Assembly (NCBI GenBank): GCA_001939145.1
Contig: LSRX01000007.1
Span: forward strand, 354,322-418,321
DNA from: Symbiodinium microadriaticum
Taxonomy: Eukaryota > Sar > Dinophyceae > Suessiales > Symbiodiniaceae
DNA: 64,000 bases
Direction: 5' to 3'
Below are positions 22,451 through 34,421 of the stretch, piece by piece. A model generated the notes under the pieces. That model was not told the origin of the DNA. It was given only the letters and a program-made list of their open reading frames with translations, and searched no databases. The stretch's first letter is position 1. Every line of letters begins with the position of its first letter. Position numbers and translations under genes: made by a program.

Positions 22451-25400
22451 CAAAATGCAAGGTGTACCTGAACCTACCAAAGCTTACTTCTGGCCAGGGT
22501 CCCTAGTGAAGCTTAACAATAAGAACCTCCAAGAAGTAGGTGAGTTCTGGTAGTTCAAGGTAGGGTTTATAGGTTTATAGGGTTTCGGACGGATAGAGCA
22601 TAGTATAGAAGCCTTACTAATCAGAACAGTTTTTTGATCTTTTCGGAGGGGGGGCAATATTTATCGTATAATGGTAGCGAGGAGACCTTAAGAATGGCAT
22701 TGGGTAGTGATTCCGACCCCTGTATTAGAGCATGGGGCTTTCGGGGTTTCGGAAATTTGAGGGGTCGGGGTTTGGGGGTTTGAAGGCTTTTGTTTGACTC
22801 CTTTTCTACGAGGGATTTGGGAATTGCCATAGATATTTACTTACGGTTTGGGACTCAGGTGGACCGACTGAGAGAGTCCAGCTCTACGCACCAAGCCTCT
22901 ATCGAAGTCAGGGTGTAAGGCTACATAGGATACACGGATAAGGGGTTTACTGGGTTGCTCTTAAATAAAGAACATAACTTAAGCTACCATGGCGGGGCTA
23001 TACAGTAAAGAATATTAGAAATTCGTTGTTGTAGTAACTTAATCTAAGTTCCTTGACAACAACCCAGTTTGTGGAAGTCAAGGGCTCAGATCAGGGGCTG
23101 GAAGTAAAGGGTGAACCTGCGCGGCACATCTCTAGAGTTCACCGAACAGCAACCACGCACACTCCCTGAAAAGACTGAGTATACAGACCCTAAGCCCTAA
23201 AGCCCTAAAGCCCTAAACCCTAAAACCCCTAAACCCTAAAACTCCTTTTTGCAACTGGCCTAAACCCTAAAACCCTAGACGGGTAGAGCCAACAAAGCCA
23301 ACCAGAATCGTTTGCTTGCCAGGGCAAGGTTTGAAAACTCGAGGCTCCTCGGTTTCAGGATTTATGCTTTTGGGCTTTAGATTCTTGGGGTTTTGGGGTT
23401 TGGGGATTTAGGTTTGGGATTTTGGCGTTTTGGGGCTTTGGGGTTAGGGATTTTAGGTTTAGGGCTTAGGGCTTTAGAGCTTGGGAGTGGGGATTTTTTG
23501 GGGTTTAGGGTGGAGCCCTCAACCCCCAAACCCTCAACCCGTCCTTCGGGCAGAGATGCTCCAGGCACCTCCCGGAGACCTGAAGCCTCACCTGCCCTTC
23601 TGAAGGACTTGGCTCTAAAGGGAGATCATGATAAGGAAACCTAAGCAAGGTAGGGTTCAGGTTTTAGGAAACCTAAGCAAGGTAGGGTTTAGGGTTTTGG
23701 AAACTTAAGCAAGGTAGGTTTTTCTGGGGTGAAGGTTCAGTCCCATGTGGATGAGTCGGCATCCGAAGCCTCGAGACTAGGGGCTTCCTACGTACAAGTA
23801 GGGGTACCTGATTTCGGGGTCCTTAGACATTCTTCGTCATTAGAGTAAGGATACTACTTTTGAGGTGTGGGTTCGTACACTCTGACACTCACATGGAAGC
23901 CACCACCCAAACCCAAGCTGTAAACACCGTGAACCCTACGCATGTAACACTACCCCCAAGCCCTGTTTGCTGAAAGCTTAAACCCCAGACCCTAAACCAA
24001 TTGAAGTCCTCAGCACACTGAGTGCCACCCTGAGGGCCAAGGCACCTGTCCGAGCTTTCCGAAGTTGCCTTGGTTGCTCTGGTTAATGACTGGGGTTTGG
24101 GGTTTAGGGTCTATAGGATTTCCGGTTGAGTGGCGTTGCGCTTCTTCTTGGTCGAAACGTTTCGTATCACAAGCCACTGGTACCAGTCTTATCACTGTAA
24201 ACTCTGGCGTCCCTTGCATCGTTCTGAGTGAACATGATGATAACCATGACGACGAGGATGGTCAAACACTCGTTGCAAATAGTGCACGAAGAACAGTAAT
24301 CAGAATATGAGTTACTTCCGAGAGCCTCAAAATTACGCCTTCCTTCTGGTGCATGCAGATCAGAACATAGCAATCAAACGTTCTATTCAGCATTTTGCCG
24401 GCCCTCCTTGGACTGGCCGTACACTGGTCCGAATGGCCATCCACATGGTAGATGCGGCGGAGCCAGTAATAAGGAGGTTTAGGGTTTAGGGTTTAGGGGG
24501 TACCAGATGCAAACATCTGAAGACACAAGCCTAGGCAATCAAATCTAAACCTGAACAGAGAACACCCAGCAATTCCCTAAGCTAACCGAAAGCATTGTCC
24601 TAAACCCTAAACCCAAAGCCTGTAAGTCCTTCTGTAAAGAAACTGTTGCGGTCGAGGGTCCAACCCACTCTTCTACCTCAGCCCGACAGGAGACGGTTGT
24701 TCCCCATTTTAGGTTTCGGGGTTGGTAGAGGGGGATTCGGGCTAACAGACATTTTTGGTTTTGCCTAGGTTTGAGGCTTAGGGCTTAGGAATCCAATCGC
24801 TTGCTAGAACGGCAGTCAGTGCTGCAGCTGCAATCGATGCTGCAGCTGAGCAGTCCATCCATGTCCCTTAACCCGGGTGTAGGGTAGCAGAATGGAGTTG
24901 TCGGCGTTCCTTCGCAATGCTTCATGCACCCTCTGAGGTCAGCCTGCATGTATAACTGCAAAGCTTGCAGTTCGTGCACGTGGAGCACCTGAATGAATGA
25001 TTGGGGTACTTAGCAACTATGAACAGGTATATAACTCGGGCAACTACTCGTATACTGGAAAGAGATGTAATCACGTAGTGAAGGTACTTTACTTCTACCC
25101 ATAATGACGAAGGGTCCACGATCCTACGTTAGATCCCAGACCCGGCACCCTTTTCGACAAAACAACTGCCTACATTCCCGCACTGTAAACCCATTCCCGA
25201 AAGACTGGAGCCGATGCGCCTCCAAACTCAATACCCCGCCTAGCCTCTTCCTTCTTGGCATCAGGACTTGTGCCATGGCCTGAATGTCTGAGCACATGGA
25301 GGTTCGCACTTTCCTGCCTCCCCTGGAAGCCTGAACCCCAGAACCCTGTAATTGTTCCAGCCTGTAAAAAAATCGACGCTACGACAACCCCAGCCCTGCA

Positions 25401-26100
25401 AGCTTAATCCAGACCCTGCGTCCTACACGCGAGAAGGAACCTAGTGTAGGGGTTTAAATATTACCAATACTATTTGGGAGTTCCTTATTATAACTATAAT
25501 ATCCTATTCCAATTATTCAGGCCCCTACATGCCTTCTTGCTTACAGGACCCTTCAACCCGAACCCGCGACCCCCAACAACAGTACCCCGAAGGCTATACA
25601 ACCCTTTTAAAACGCTGATTTAAGGAACCGTCAAAGGAACCCTCGACAGTTTCGGGTTTTGGGATTTTTTCCCTCCGACTAGGGCTTATTATAGGGTTTA
25701 AAGGAACCCGCGACAGGAACTCTTTGTAGCACCTTTATGGTACAAATCTTAGAATCTGTGCAGAACGCACCCCGTGGAACGCCTCAGGAAACCCCTTGAA
25801 GGAACCTTTACCGGGCCCTTCCAGGCACTCTCCGAGAACCCGAAACCCTGTCAGCCCTCAACATCCCTGAACCCCAGATAACCTGCCGTTCTGAAGCACT
25901 TCTGTACGTTTTTTTATGAGGAAGTCATATATTAAAAAGAGAGGTTCTATATTCCTACGGGAAATCTTAAAGGAGCCCCCACAAAGCCCGGGTCGAGGTG
26001 CCAGCCCCCGGCCCTTCCAGTTCTCCAGAAGGTCCGCGCGGAAGCGCGGATCATCGGCGCGGAAGAACCTGGAAGTTTCCTTTAGGGTTTGGAGGGTTTA
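22451..26100. other. Telomere-like and unique sequence, no supported gene
   Basis: CCCTAAA block at 23190-23275, TTTAGGG-like block at 23385-23515, and a repeat of GGAAACCTAAGCAAGGTAGGG at 23634-23720. ORFs up to 83 codons. A plus-strand open stretch at 23540-23635 (RRPEASPALLKDLALKGDHD) is a weak candidate. Confidence 0.4.
25447..25528. repeat. Hairpin element, TAGGGG...CCCCTA termini
   Basis: TGTAGGGGTTTAAATA at the left pairs with TATTCAGGCCCCTACA at the right, with a palindromic TTATAACTATAATA core. Same family as 33749-33852. Confidence 0.6.
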
Positions 26101-26102
26101 GG

Positions 26103-26193
26103 CCCATAGGCCCCTAAGTAGTTCCTTTTTGGGGATTACCTGAAAGGATTCTAAATATAAACCATAAAGAGGAACTACTTAGGGGCCTATGGG
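26103..26193. repeat. Hairpin element, CCCATAGGCCCC family, complete
   Basis: CCCATAGGCCCCTAAGTAGT is mirrored at the right by ACTACTTAGGGGCCTATGGG, with a GATTACCTGAAAGGATTCTA core. It is about 91 bp and has no coding capacity. Confidence 0.85.
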
Positions 26194-26744
26194 TACAGGG
26201 TTTGGGGGTTTAGGGCCATGTCGGGGTAAGGGTAAGGTTCTCTTATATAAGTGTTCTTTAAGTCGAAAACGGTTCTCGAAGGTGCTAGGGCTCTCACGGG
26301 TTCTTTAAGGGTACCCCGTCAGTCAGGGTTTGGGCATAAAGGGCTGGTGGTACAGTATGTACGGCTTGGGGCTTCGACACGGGTTAAAGGGACGTAGGAT
26401 TTGGCGTTTAGGGTCACAGGATTCGGGGTTTAGAGGAGCAGGGTTCAGGGTTATAGGGTTGCGGGCTTGGGATTAATATTGTTATACTGCTTAGTAGAGA
26501 GTCCTGGATTTGGGTGCAATCTGGTGATATCGTAGGATTTCAAGCCTGAAGGCTTCCTAATTTAGCCCACAAAACCCATGAAATTTAACCATTTAACCGG
26601 GCAGCTAGTTCTTGGCCCTGATAAACTTGTCCGTAACCCCTACAATCCTCAACCCAAACTTATGGCTCCGACTGCGACGACCGAACCCGTTTTCTCTCTT
26701 TAAGCCAGTTGCGCTCGATTGTTCTGCTTTCTTGGGCGATCTGG

Positions 26745-27872
26745 TCTTCTATCAGGTGCCGGCCTCAAGCAGCAACCGGACAAGCCACGTGAAAGCTGAG
26801 TGCCACATCCTTGCCGCAGCCTGCCTCAACAAGCGACTGATCCCAACATGACCTTTGACACCCGCCGTGATCAATTCTGTCCGCCCGGTCTTGTCTGCCA
26901 CACCTTTATTGGCGCGGGCCTCCAACAGCAATCGGACAATCTTCGCATGACCTGCCTGAAGTACCCCTGGAACGTGCCTTGGACGAAGCTGTGCAACCTT
27001 CGCAGTCTGCCACATCTGTGCTTCTGCGTTGGGACCGGTGTCCAGGAGCAGGCGAACGGTCTCCATGTTGCTTTCAGAAGATGCTGCTGACGAAGCTGCA
27101 CGATGCTGGTTGTCCACCACTTCCTTGTCGGCACTGGCCCGGCCTCCAGAAGCAAGCCGACGATCTCGACAAACCCTTCCCTGGAAGCAGTAGTTATATA
27201 ACTAAAGCTGTGACGCCGTAATTGTCTGAAACATCCTTGTTCGCACGACCCTCCAACAACAAGCGGACGATTTCGGTATGACCTGAAGCCGATGCCTTCC
27301 ACAAAGCCGCACTTAACGGCACTTATCTGGCACATTCTTGTTGGCGCCTCCCTCCAGAAGCAAGCAGACGACCTCAACATGACCTGCATCACATGCCCTT
27401 GTCAAAGCTGTGGCGCCAAGAATGTCTGCCACATCCGTGTGGGCACCGGCCGCCAACAAAAAGCGGACGACGTTCACATGGCCTGCTTAGCATGCCTTCC
27501 AGAAAGCTGTGCGACCGTTAGCACCGGCCACCAGCAGCTGGTGGACGACGCCCACATGACCCACAGACGATGCCGCGTGCAAGGCGCTGCGACCATCGTT
27601 GCTTGCTGCTGGCCTCGGCCTGAAGCACCAAGCGGATCTCGACATGCCCTGCAGAAGATGCCCACAAGGCTGCGCGGCCTTGTGAGTCAAGTTCGGATCG
27701 CAGCCCTTGTGTGCCATCTGCTCAAGTTCCACAATGCTGCGATTCCGAGCTGCGGCTACTACCTCCTTGGTTTAAAGGCTGCTTCAAGCTTCGGATGTCG
27801 TTGAGATCCTGCAGAACCTGTGCAGGCACGCGTCACAATTTTTCCAGTGCTCGTCATCCAGACTTGCAGCAT
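26745..27872 (-). pseudogene. Ankyrin-repeat protein pseudogene, intronless
   Basis: The minus strand carries at least six ankyrin-type units spread over all three frames, for example AGHVNVVRFLLAAGA, AGHVEVVCLLLEGGANKN, HTEIVRLLLEGRANKD and HAKIVRLLLEARANKG. An in-frame TAA sits just before the AGHVNVV unit, and several frameshifts separate the units. The reading begins with MLQVWMTSTGKIV and, one frame away, VLQDLNDIRSLKQPL, matching the short ubiquitin-like lead of many dinoflagellate ankyrin proteins. About 1.1 kb of homology without any intron, in a region where other genes have exons near 100 bp, suggests a retrocopy. No relic spliced leader was convincingly found upstream. Confidence 0.8.
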
Positions 27873-28082
27873 CTCGCCGGATGGATCCTGAAAACTCAAT
27901 CGAGTCAACATCTGGAGGGGCAGAGTGTCTTGTTTTGAGCCCACGCTTGGCAAATGGAATCTCAGTCTCTTTTGGTCAAGTCTAACGAGCCCTGGAACAA
28001 GCATTCATTCCCTGATTACATCTCGCTCAAGCGCCTTCAACTAAAGCCGCAGTAGCAGTAGCGTAGGAGCAGCAGTAGCTCA

Positions 28083-28087
28083 GTAGC

Positions 28088-28132
<45 letters not shown>
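28083..28132. repeat. (CAG)n microsatellite
   Basis: About 15 CAG units upstream of the ankyrin pseudogene (CTG on its coding strand). Confidence 0.92.
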
Positions 28133-28135
<3 letters not shown>

Positions 28136-31117
28136 AACGTCATTGAGTCGTGCAGACCTGTGGCCTGGAAAGCTTTAGCATTGGGTGCTGGCATTCTTGG
28201 GCAAAGCTTTTAGCTTCAGCTTCGTTGGATCCGGAGATAGGCTTCAAGATCTCGGGCATGCTTTCGGTGACTGTGATTTGTTGAGGCTGCGTAGCGAACC
28301 AGCCTGCAATTCCCAATCACGAGTCGGCGGGTTTACGCTTCAACATCGCCTGAACGACCTGAGGAAAATCTTGAACCTCAGTCTTTAACCTTCAAGTTAA
28401 AGCAGCCCGAGGTGCTGGCAACCATGGTCAAAAGCGAATGCGCTTGCATCCACAGGTGCCGGGTATGTGCCGTCCGCTGCGACACCTGGGCAACGACACG
28501 AAGGGCGGCTTCGCGCATCCTGAAAACCCGAAATTCCCTAAATACTAAACCCTGATCCTTTATGCTGCTAGATCCTAAACCGCCTAAACCCTAAACTCAA
28601 AACCCTAAACCCTAGACTCTAAACCCCAAACCCAAAGCCCTATAAACCCTAAACGCTAATCCCAAGGGCCCCAGGTCCCTGAACGGTAGCTCGCTCCCCA
28701 TACAATTATGCCTAATGCAGTGTTTTAGAAGCTGGAGCCCGTTGTGAGGCCTCGGCCCTGAAAGACCCAAAGAGCAACTTGAAACACGGCTGATACAAAC
28801 CCTTGACATGTTGTGCCACGACTACTTACTCTAGCCTCAATGTCACTTAATTAAATGCTGACAATGCAACTGTGCAATTGGTCTCGCTACCATCCAAGCA
28901 CCTACACAGGTTCTGCTATTTTGTATGCACTAAATCCTAAAACCTTTTTTTGAGCAGGGGCTGCAGCGCACAAACCCTAAACCTTGAACCTATAAACCTT
29001 GACCCTGCACCGACACCCCAAAAACCCCAAGCAACCTGGACGTTCTGACATGCCATATTCAACGTTCATCATCAGCTCGACCTTGAGGTGTATATAGAGC
29101 TCAGGATCCCGTGGGCCTTTGGGAGTTTAGGTTTTCGGATTCAAGGCTTTGAAAGTTTAGGGTTTAGGGTTTAGGGGATTAATGATTGGGTTTAAGGTTG
29201 TTAAGGGTTACGTTTTCGGTTCATAAGCCCCGAAACCCTACCCGCACCCAGACCTGCCGCAGCGTGCGCCAGCCAATGTAATGGTTATAAGATCCTATAG
29301 GACTCATCGATGCGGTGAACTCTGAAACCCTCACGTCTTCAGAGGGAGCCCAATTCCCCGTGACTACGGAATACACGTGCAAAAGTGAAAAGTGTAACGC
29401 TTCTTCTTGTAACTTAAAGCCTGATGACTTGAGAGCACTTCCTAAGTTAAGGCGGATGAGTCTGTTTGGGTAACGTATGTAAGGGTCCTTGAAATGAGGA
29501 TCCTCCTGCTTCAAGGCTCCATGTTGCTTCGGGGTTCCGGAGGTTGGATCTTATTTTGACTAAGTATGCCTGAAAACTTTGCAAGCTCAGCTCCTGTCAT
29601 TGGCGAACCGGACTTCTAGAGTTCAAGATGTGGAAACTTACTATAGGAGTCTGGGCTGCCAAGGGAAAGAGGTGCGCCAGAAAAGAAGCCGAGCGGCGGC
29701 GGTGGCCGCAACGGCCGCCGAGCTGGCGTCCTCTGGCAGATGAATCGCGATGACCCAGCGACACCCAATTCCCTTTGATAAACAGATATAATCCTTCACT
29801 ATATAAACCATAGTCGGGAATTCAGTATGTAAAGCTCAAGCAAACCTAAAATGAAGGACACTGCATTTTCTGCGGAGGGGTTCGGGATCGCTTGTCTTGA
29901 CTGTCAGACATCCATAGTCGCGCAGCTTGAAGCCTTCTTCCTGAAACTAACGACTCTGACTGTGACCATCCTCCTTACCGAAAATCTGTCATAAGAACGT
30001 CTCAAATTCCCTGCAACCCCAACCGCCACACCCCCTGAAACCCAGAAGCCTTCAGAATCAGCCTCAGAGCACTTCGAACTAGCTCTTGAATGTTGCTTGC
30101 AACGACTTGAATGAAATGCCGGCAGAGTTTGCAAGGTCTAGCTCGCAAAAACCGTGCTCCATGTGGTAGAGGACTTATATGATTGACAAAGTTGGTGTAC
30201 TCTGACCTCAGAAAGGGCCCACCGAAGGAATGTGCTTGCTACATGAAGAAAGGATGAGCACAGGAGAGACAGTATGACGGAGTGGAGTCTGGAGTGGTTG
30301 CAATCAATAGCAGCGGTGTAAGTGCCATAGGCTGCTCAGGCCACGGACTAGAAACAGACACGATCGGTGTCAAAAGGCAAATACCCGGGTGGTCCAAGGT
30401 TTGGTCGTAATTTGTAGCCCGCCATCGGCTCCAACAACAAGTCAAGTCGCGCCTTAGTCTAAGCTGACCCATAACAACGCCTCAGCAACCAGGAAAACCC
30501 CAAACCAACCCCCTATGTGCAGTTGTACAGTTGTAAATCCCGGAAAGTTCAAAGACTCTCCCATCCCATGTGCCTTGGTCAAAAACGGTGACCTCCGAGT
30601 ATGGGGTGCTTAGGGTGGGCATGAATTTTGACTCCCAGGCTTTTTAAGGGGTAGGGGTTTTTAGCGACCGGGACACCAACGACGAAATAGCCCTCGGGTT
30701 GTCTGTGACATGCCATCCATGCGAAGATCGCCAAAACCCCCAACGGCAACACACTGTTGCGAAAGTGTTCCTAACATGTGAGACACTTGTCACTGTTCAC
30801 AAACATCATGCCACACCGCCGCACACCGAACGGTTCGCAGAACAAAACGAGGCAAGCTGGTAACAACAGTCTTGCCGGTGCAGGATAGATTGAATCAACT
30901 GAAAAGGCCGTGGATGAGGAGGAGAACAGTCTTGCCCACAAGCCATCAACACTTGTTCCTCCCATTTCGACCGTCATAGCCCACCAAGTTGGACATCGCC
31001 GCGTGGGCATGAACATCACCAGAACCGGCATCACATAATCACGCATAGGTCTCCTGACAAGTACAGCGTGCCACTGAGTCAGAGTAGTGATTGTAACCAT
31101 CACAATCAGGGCCACGA
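28133..31117. other. Mostly non-coding; a few weak coding-like islands
   Basis: At 28450-28520 both strands are open (plus: MCRPLRHLGNDTKGGF; minus: MREAALRVVAQVSQRTAHTR). At 29690-29745 a small Ala-rich stretch is open on both strands. At 30660-30730 the minus strand reads LPLGVLAIFAWMACHRQPEG, possibly a membrane segment. None has a recognised family or a clear splice pair. Confidence 0.35.
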
Positions 31118-31133
31118 TAACCATCATCATCAC

Positions 31134-31168
<35 letters not shown>

Positions 31169-31261
31169 CCATCGTCGTTGTCATGATTATCCTCACCTCA
31201 TCCTGAACATCATCATCATTCTCATGATGGTCATCATCATCATCATCACCATCACCATCAC

Positions 31262-31292
<31 letters not shown>

Positions 31293-31295
31293 GGC
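31118..31295. repeat. (CAT)n/(ATG)n microsatellite
   Basis: Long CAT runs at 31122-31166 and 31217-31292. The poly-His/poly-Asp and poly-Met ORFs (149 and 210 codons) are artefacts. Confidence 0.93.
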
Positions 31296-31663
31296 AGCTT
31301 CACGCGCCCTCAATATTGGCACAACCTCAACCACCATCACTGCCAGCATGCTCCTCGTCTTCCCGTACCTCCGCCCCATCACCACCATAATGAGCATCAT
31401 CACCTAATCATCTCTGTCATTTGCTCTCTGACGAGTCTCACGGACTCAGCCACCTGCCAGCCACGATACAGCATTCTCGCACACCAACATACTTCAACAT
31501 TTAGCCCTGAACCCTGAACCGGTGCCTCAGAATTTCTCTACGACAATCCCCGAATCCGTATCTGGCAATGATGGAGTGTGGGTTTGGGCTCAACGGCCCG
31601 AGCCAAACTAACGGCTCCCAAGTTACTACTGAGTGAGAAAAAAAAGGCCCACGCCAAACCCAC

Positions 31664-31758
31664 GAGGCCTCAAACGAGGTGTTGCGGCACAATGTCGAGG
31701 CGCAAACGGCGCCGCTGATGCCGCCGCCGATGACGGCCACACGCTTTGCATCCGCCAT
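31664..31758 (-). CDS. First exon of an FAD-dependent oxidoreductase (renalase/amine-oxidase type)
   Basis: The minus strand starts MADAKRVAVIGGGISGAVCA and continues STLCRNTSFEAS. VAVIGGGISG is the dinucleotide-binding GxGxxG motif at the N-terminus of FAD flavoproteins, and the following helix is of the renalase/amine-oxidase type. The ATG has no in-frame codon usage reason to extend upstream. The exon is 95 nt and ends at a GT donor in GCCTCGTGGG, phase 2. I could not find the second exon downstream, which should carry the E/D-x-GR motif; a repeat-rich intron follows. Confidence 0.7.
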
Positions 31759-32549
31759 GGGTCGAGTAGGGATTATGGTCTCATGCTTTTGGTAAAAGGC
31801 TCCTCCCGACTCACTTATACAGTTTCCCTTGGACTTAAGGACAAAAGGATCATACAAGGCCAAGCCACAGTTTAAAGGTCTTAGCCTTCGCATGGGCCAG
31901 AGACTTAGTGTGCGTATGCATGTCCGCACGCATGGAGGTAATTGCAGGCATGTCTGCTGCCAGGTGCTGCTGAGCAGCAACTAGAGAAGCCAGGTGGATT
32001 ATGCTAGCCTGATTGTCGAAGAGCTGCGAACATGCCAGCATACATGGCCTCACCAGCGCGCATATATGTCTGGAACTTCTTGTCGTACAGTTTGTTGCGC
32101 ACAGGCGCTCTGAAGTGAAAGGCAAACTTCAATAACCCCAGGTGGATCGAAATTTGCTATTATGGGAATTGCATCGTTCCTGGCCGGACCTATTTAGCAC
32201 CTTCGTTTGCAGGCCTTCTTGCTTTCATGTTCCTGAGCAGCTACTCAGCTGGTCGTGGCTTATGAGGCCGCACTTTCCTCCACTTAGTAGGAGGTTTTCC
32301 AAGGACGTCATACTCCAGAAGCCCGAAACCTGCTTCGAAAAAGACCCCAAACCCAAGACTGACTGGAACCAGGATCCTGAACCCTCGGCCTCCTTGAAGC
32401 ATGAAAAGCACCTGAACTATCATAACTTAACGTATCAGTATTGTGCCGTATGCATGTTTGCAGATACACACACACACATATATATATATATATACATACA
32501 TACATACATATATACATATGTACATGCATATGCATATACAAATACAAAA

Positions 32550-32583
<34 letters not shown>

Positions 32584-33283
32584 ATACATATGTATATATA
32601 TATATACATGGAGATATTTAATGGGAATTACATCTCCGTTTTGCGGAATTCACCCGAAAAAACAAAGGCAACAAATCAAGCTGTACAGAATAAACCTGTG
32701 CTTCCGCTCTTAGGTCTTGTGGGGATCCAGTAACCTTTTGGGATCCAGTAACCTTTTTGCATGGAGGATCATGGAAGGGTGGAAGTGCCTCGGTTGGGAT
32801 TACAACTGTTCATAAGCATAGTTGCCTTGTTTATGAACCCTCGATACTAAGTCCCATGATCTTTGAAATAGGTTTCCAGTCTCAGAAGCTCGAGAGCATG
32901 CTTCGACTCTGTCTGTAAGCCATGCCCGTTTGAAACGAGATTCAAGCCTCAAGACTTGAATATGTGGTTTGGCTTTAAGGCCATAACCCAACTACACACC
33001 TCGGAACAGGCTGAAATTAAGATATTAAAAAGCGAATCACCCAGACGATGGAGTTTGAGGCTCTCCCAACGCTAAAGATTCAGGGGTTTGGGCGTAGGGT
33101 CCCAGACTATGCAGTCACAAGTCCTAAACTTCCTAACCAGCATTGACCACACTCTCGTCTGAGCGACGACAAACCTAAACCAAACGGACACACACACACA
33201 CACATCCACCCAAAAAAACCTAACCTCCGGCAGCGGAGTGGAAATTTAAGTCCTATAGGGGTTGGGATCCTACGATGAAGGTT
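31759..33283. other. Upstream flank of the flavoprotein exon and microsatellites
   Basis: Unique sequence to 32460, then (CA)n/(TA)n tracts at 32467-32612. ORFs here (up to 159 codons at 32142-32621) run into the microsatellite and are not credible. Confidence 0.45.
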
Positions 33284-33430
33284 GTAGTTACATCACAAGT
33301 TGTCTGCGGCTTCAGGGGCTTTCCTGAAGCGAGCAGAACTGGGCCTCCTCCCAATGACTCTGCCGGGACCAGCCACAGAGAAGCGCATTGCCTTAGCGGC
33401 CGAGTACTCTGGCCCGAAGGAAGTGTAGCC
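33284..33430 (-). CDS. Coding-like island open on both strands
   Basis: Minus strand: YTSFGPEYSAAKAMRFSVAG then PGRVIGRRPSSARFRKAPEA and ADNL, ending in a stop at 33291-33293. Plus strand: SAASGAFLKRAELGLLPMTL then PGPATEKRIALAAEYSG. Both look like protein. Minus is favoured because neighbours are minus. No family recognised. Confidence 0.38.
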
Positions 33431-33748
33431 TATTCAGCTGCTAAGTCAACCGACTGACTTGGGAGGCAGCTTGGAGCGCAGGCTACCCAAGGTCCAGTAA
33501 GCCCACATAAACTTGGTACTAGTAGCAGCGCTTAGGATTTAGAGTTTACGGCGGCTACGGTCGGACATCAGAGAAAAGTTCGAAAAGCCAGTCCTGCTGC
33601 CGTGCTTCAGTGCAGCACGTCAATCTCGATGCGCTGGCTCCGAAGGGATCGAAGTCTTCGCTCGCCAAGGGCGGGAAGTGACTCCTCGTTGGCATGGGCC
33701 AAGAAGCTACTCAATACCCTGAAACCCTAAAGCACGCTCACTATCATG

Positions 33749-33852
33749 TAGGGGCCTTAATAGTTCGAACAGGATTTTTTTTGGGGGGGTTCCTTGCTAT
33801 AACTATAGTATAATATACCCCCCCAACCCTATTCGAATTATTAAGGCCCCTA
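33749..33852. repeat. Hairpin element, TAGGGGCCTTAATA family, complete
   Basis: TAGGGGCCTTAATAGTTCGA at the left is mirrored by TTCGAATTATTAAGGCCCCT at the right. A second nested inverted pair (GGGGGGGTTCC region against TATACCCCCCC) lies inside. A TA dinucleotide flanks the GGGG...CCCC core at both ends. Related ends: 25447-25528, 52875-52895, 53200-53300. Confidence 0.85.
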
Positions 33853-34334
33853 TATTTACCATCTATAACCGAGTAACTTCCAGGATGCTCCAGTTATAAA
33901 ACGTGGCCCTCAAAAGGCAAAGATCCCTTTCATTAGTTGAGTTTTTGCCCTCTGAGGGTTTCGACTCTCACGCTCGCAGCAGGCAGGCAAGGAAGGGTTT
34001 AGGGTTTAGGGTTTCATTAGTTGGGTTTAGGGTTGAGGGTTTAGGGGTTAATCAGGAGGTGGTCCTGCAGGCTATAGGGATGGCTCACAGCCTCGGGCAT
34101 CGGGCCCATGGCCTGATGGCGGAACATAAATCCGCTGCTAGATGCCGTTAGTAAGAACATACCTCTATGTCCGTGTGGCCCGTACCTGGTTCAAACAACG
34201 GTCGGGAAAACCTGTACTAAAGCTTCCGACTGCTCTGGCGCAGAGTTCAGGATTTCTGGTCTGGGATTGTGGTAAATATGCTTTGGGCTCAAAATTTTTG
34301 GCCGAGGCCAGTAGGATCGACTTCAGCACCCCTC

Positions 34335-34421
34335 AGGGACAACATGCGCGACTGCCTCTCCACACTGGCGAAGCAGCGACGTCGCATGCTTTGGCGACAG
34401 CGCCATCCACTCTCAGCGAGG
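34335..34421 (-). CDS. Coding-like exon, function unknown
   Basis: The minus strand after CGCTGAG reads WMALSPKHATSLLRQCGEAV then AHVVPEG, ending at a GGTGCTG donor-like site. Good helix-forming composition. The plus-strand ORF over the same bases is probably a shadow. No family recognised. Confidence 0.48.

Noticed and set aside
27873-27980. Possible relic trans-spliced leader upstream of the ankyrin copy
   Set aside because: A CCATTTG...GGCTCAAAA-like stretch is present but too far from the known dinoflagellate leader to claim.
30771-31403. 210-codon ORF with poly-Asp and poly-Met
   Set aside because: Produced by the (CAT)n repeat; flanking parts show no domain.
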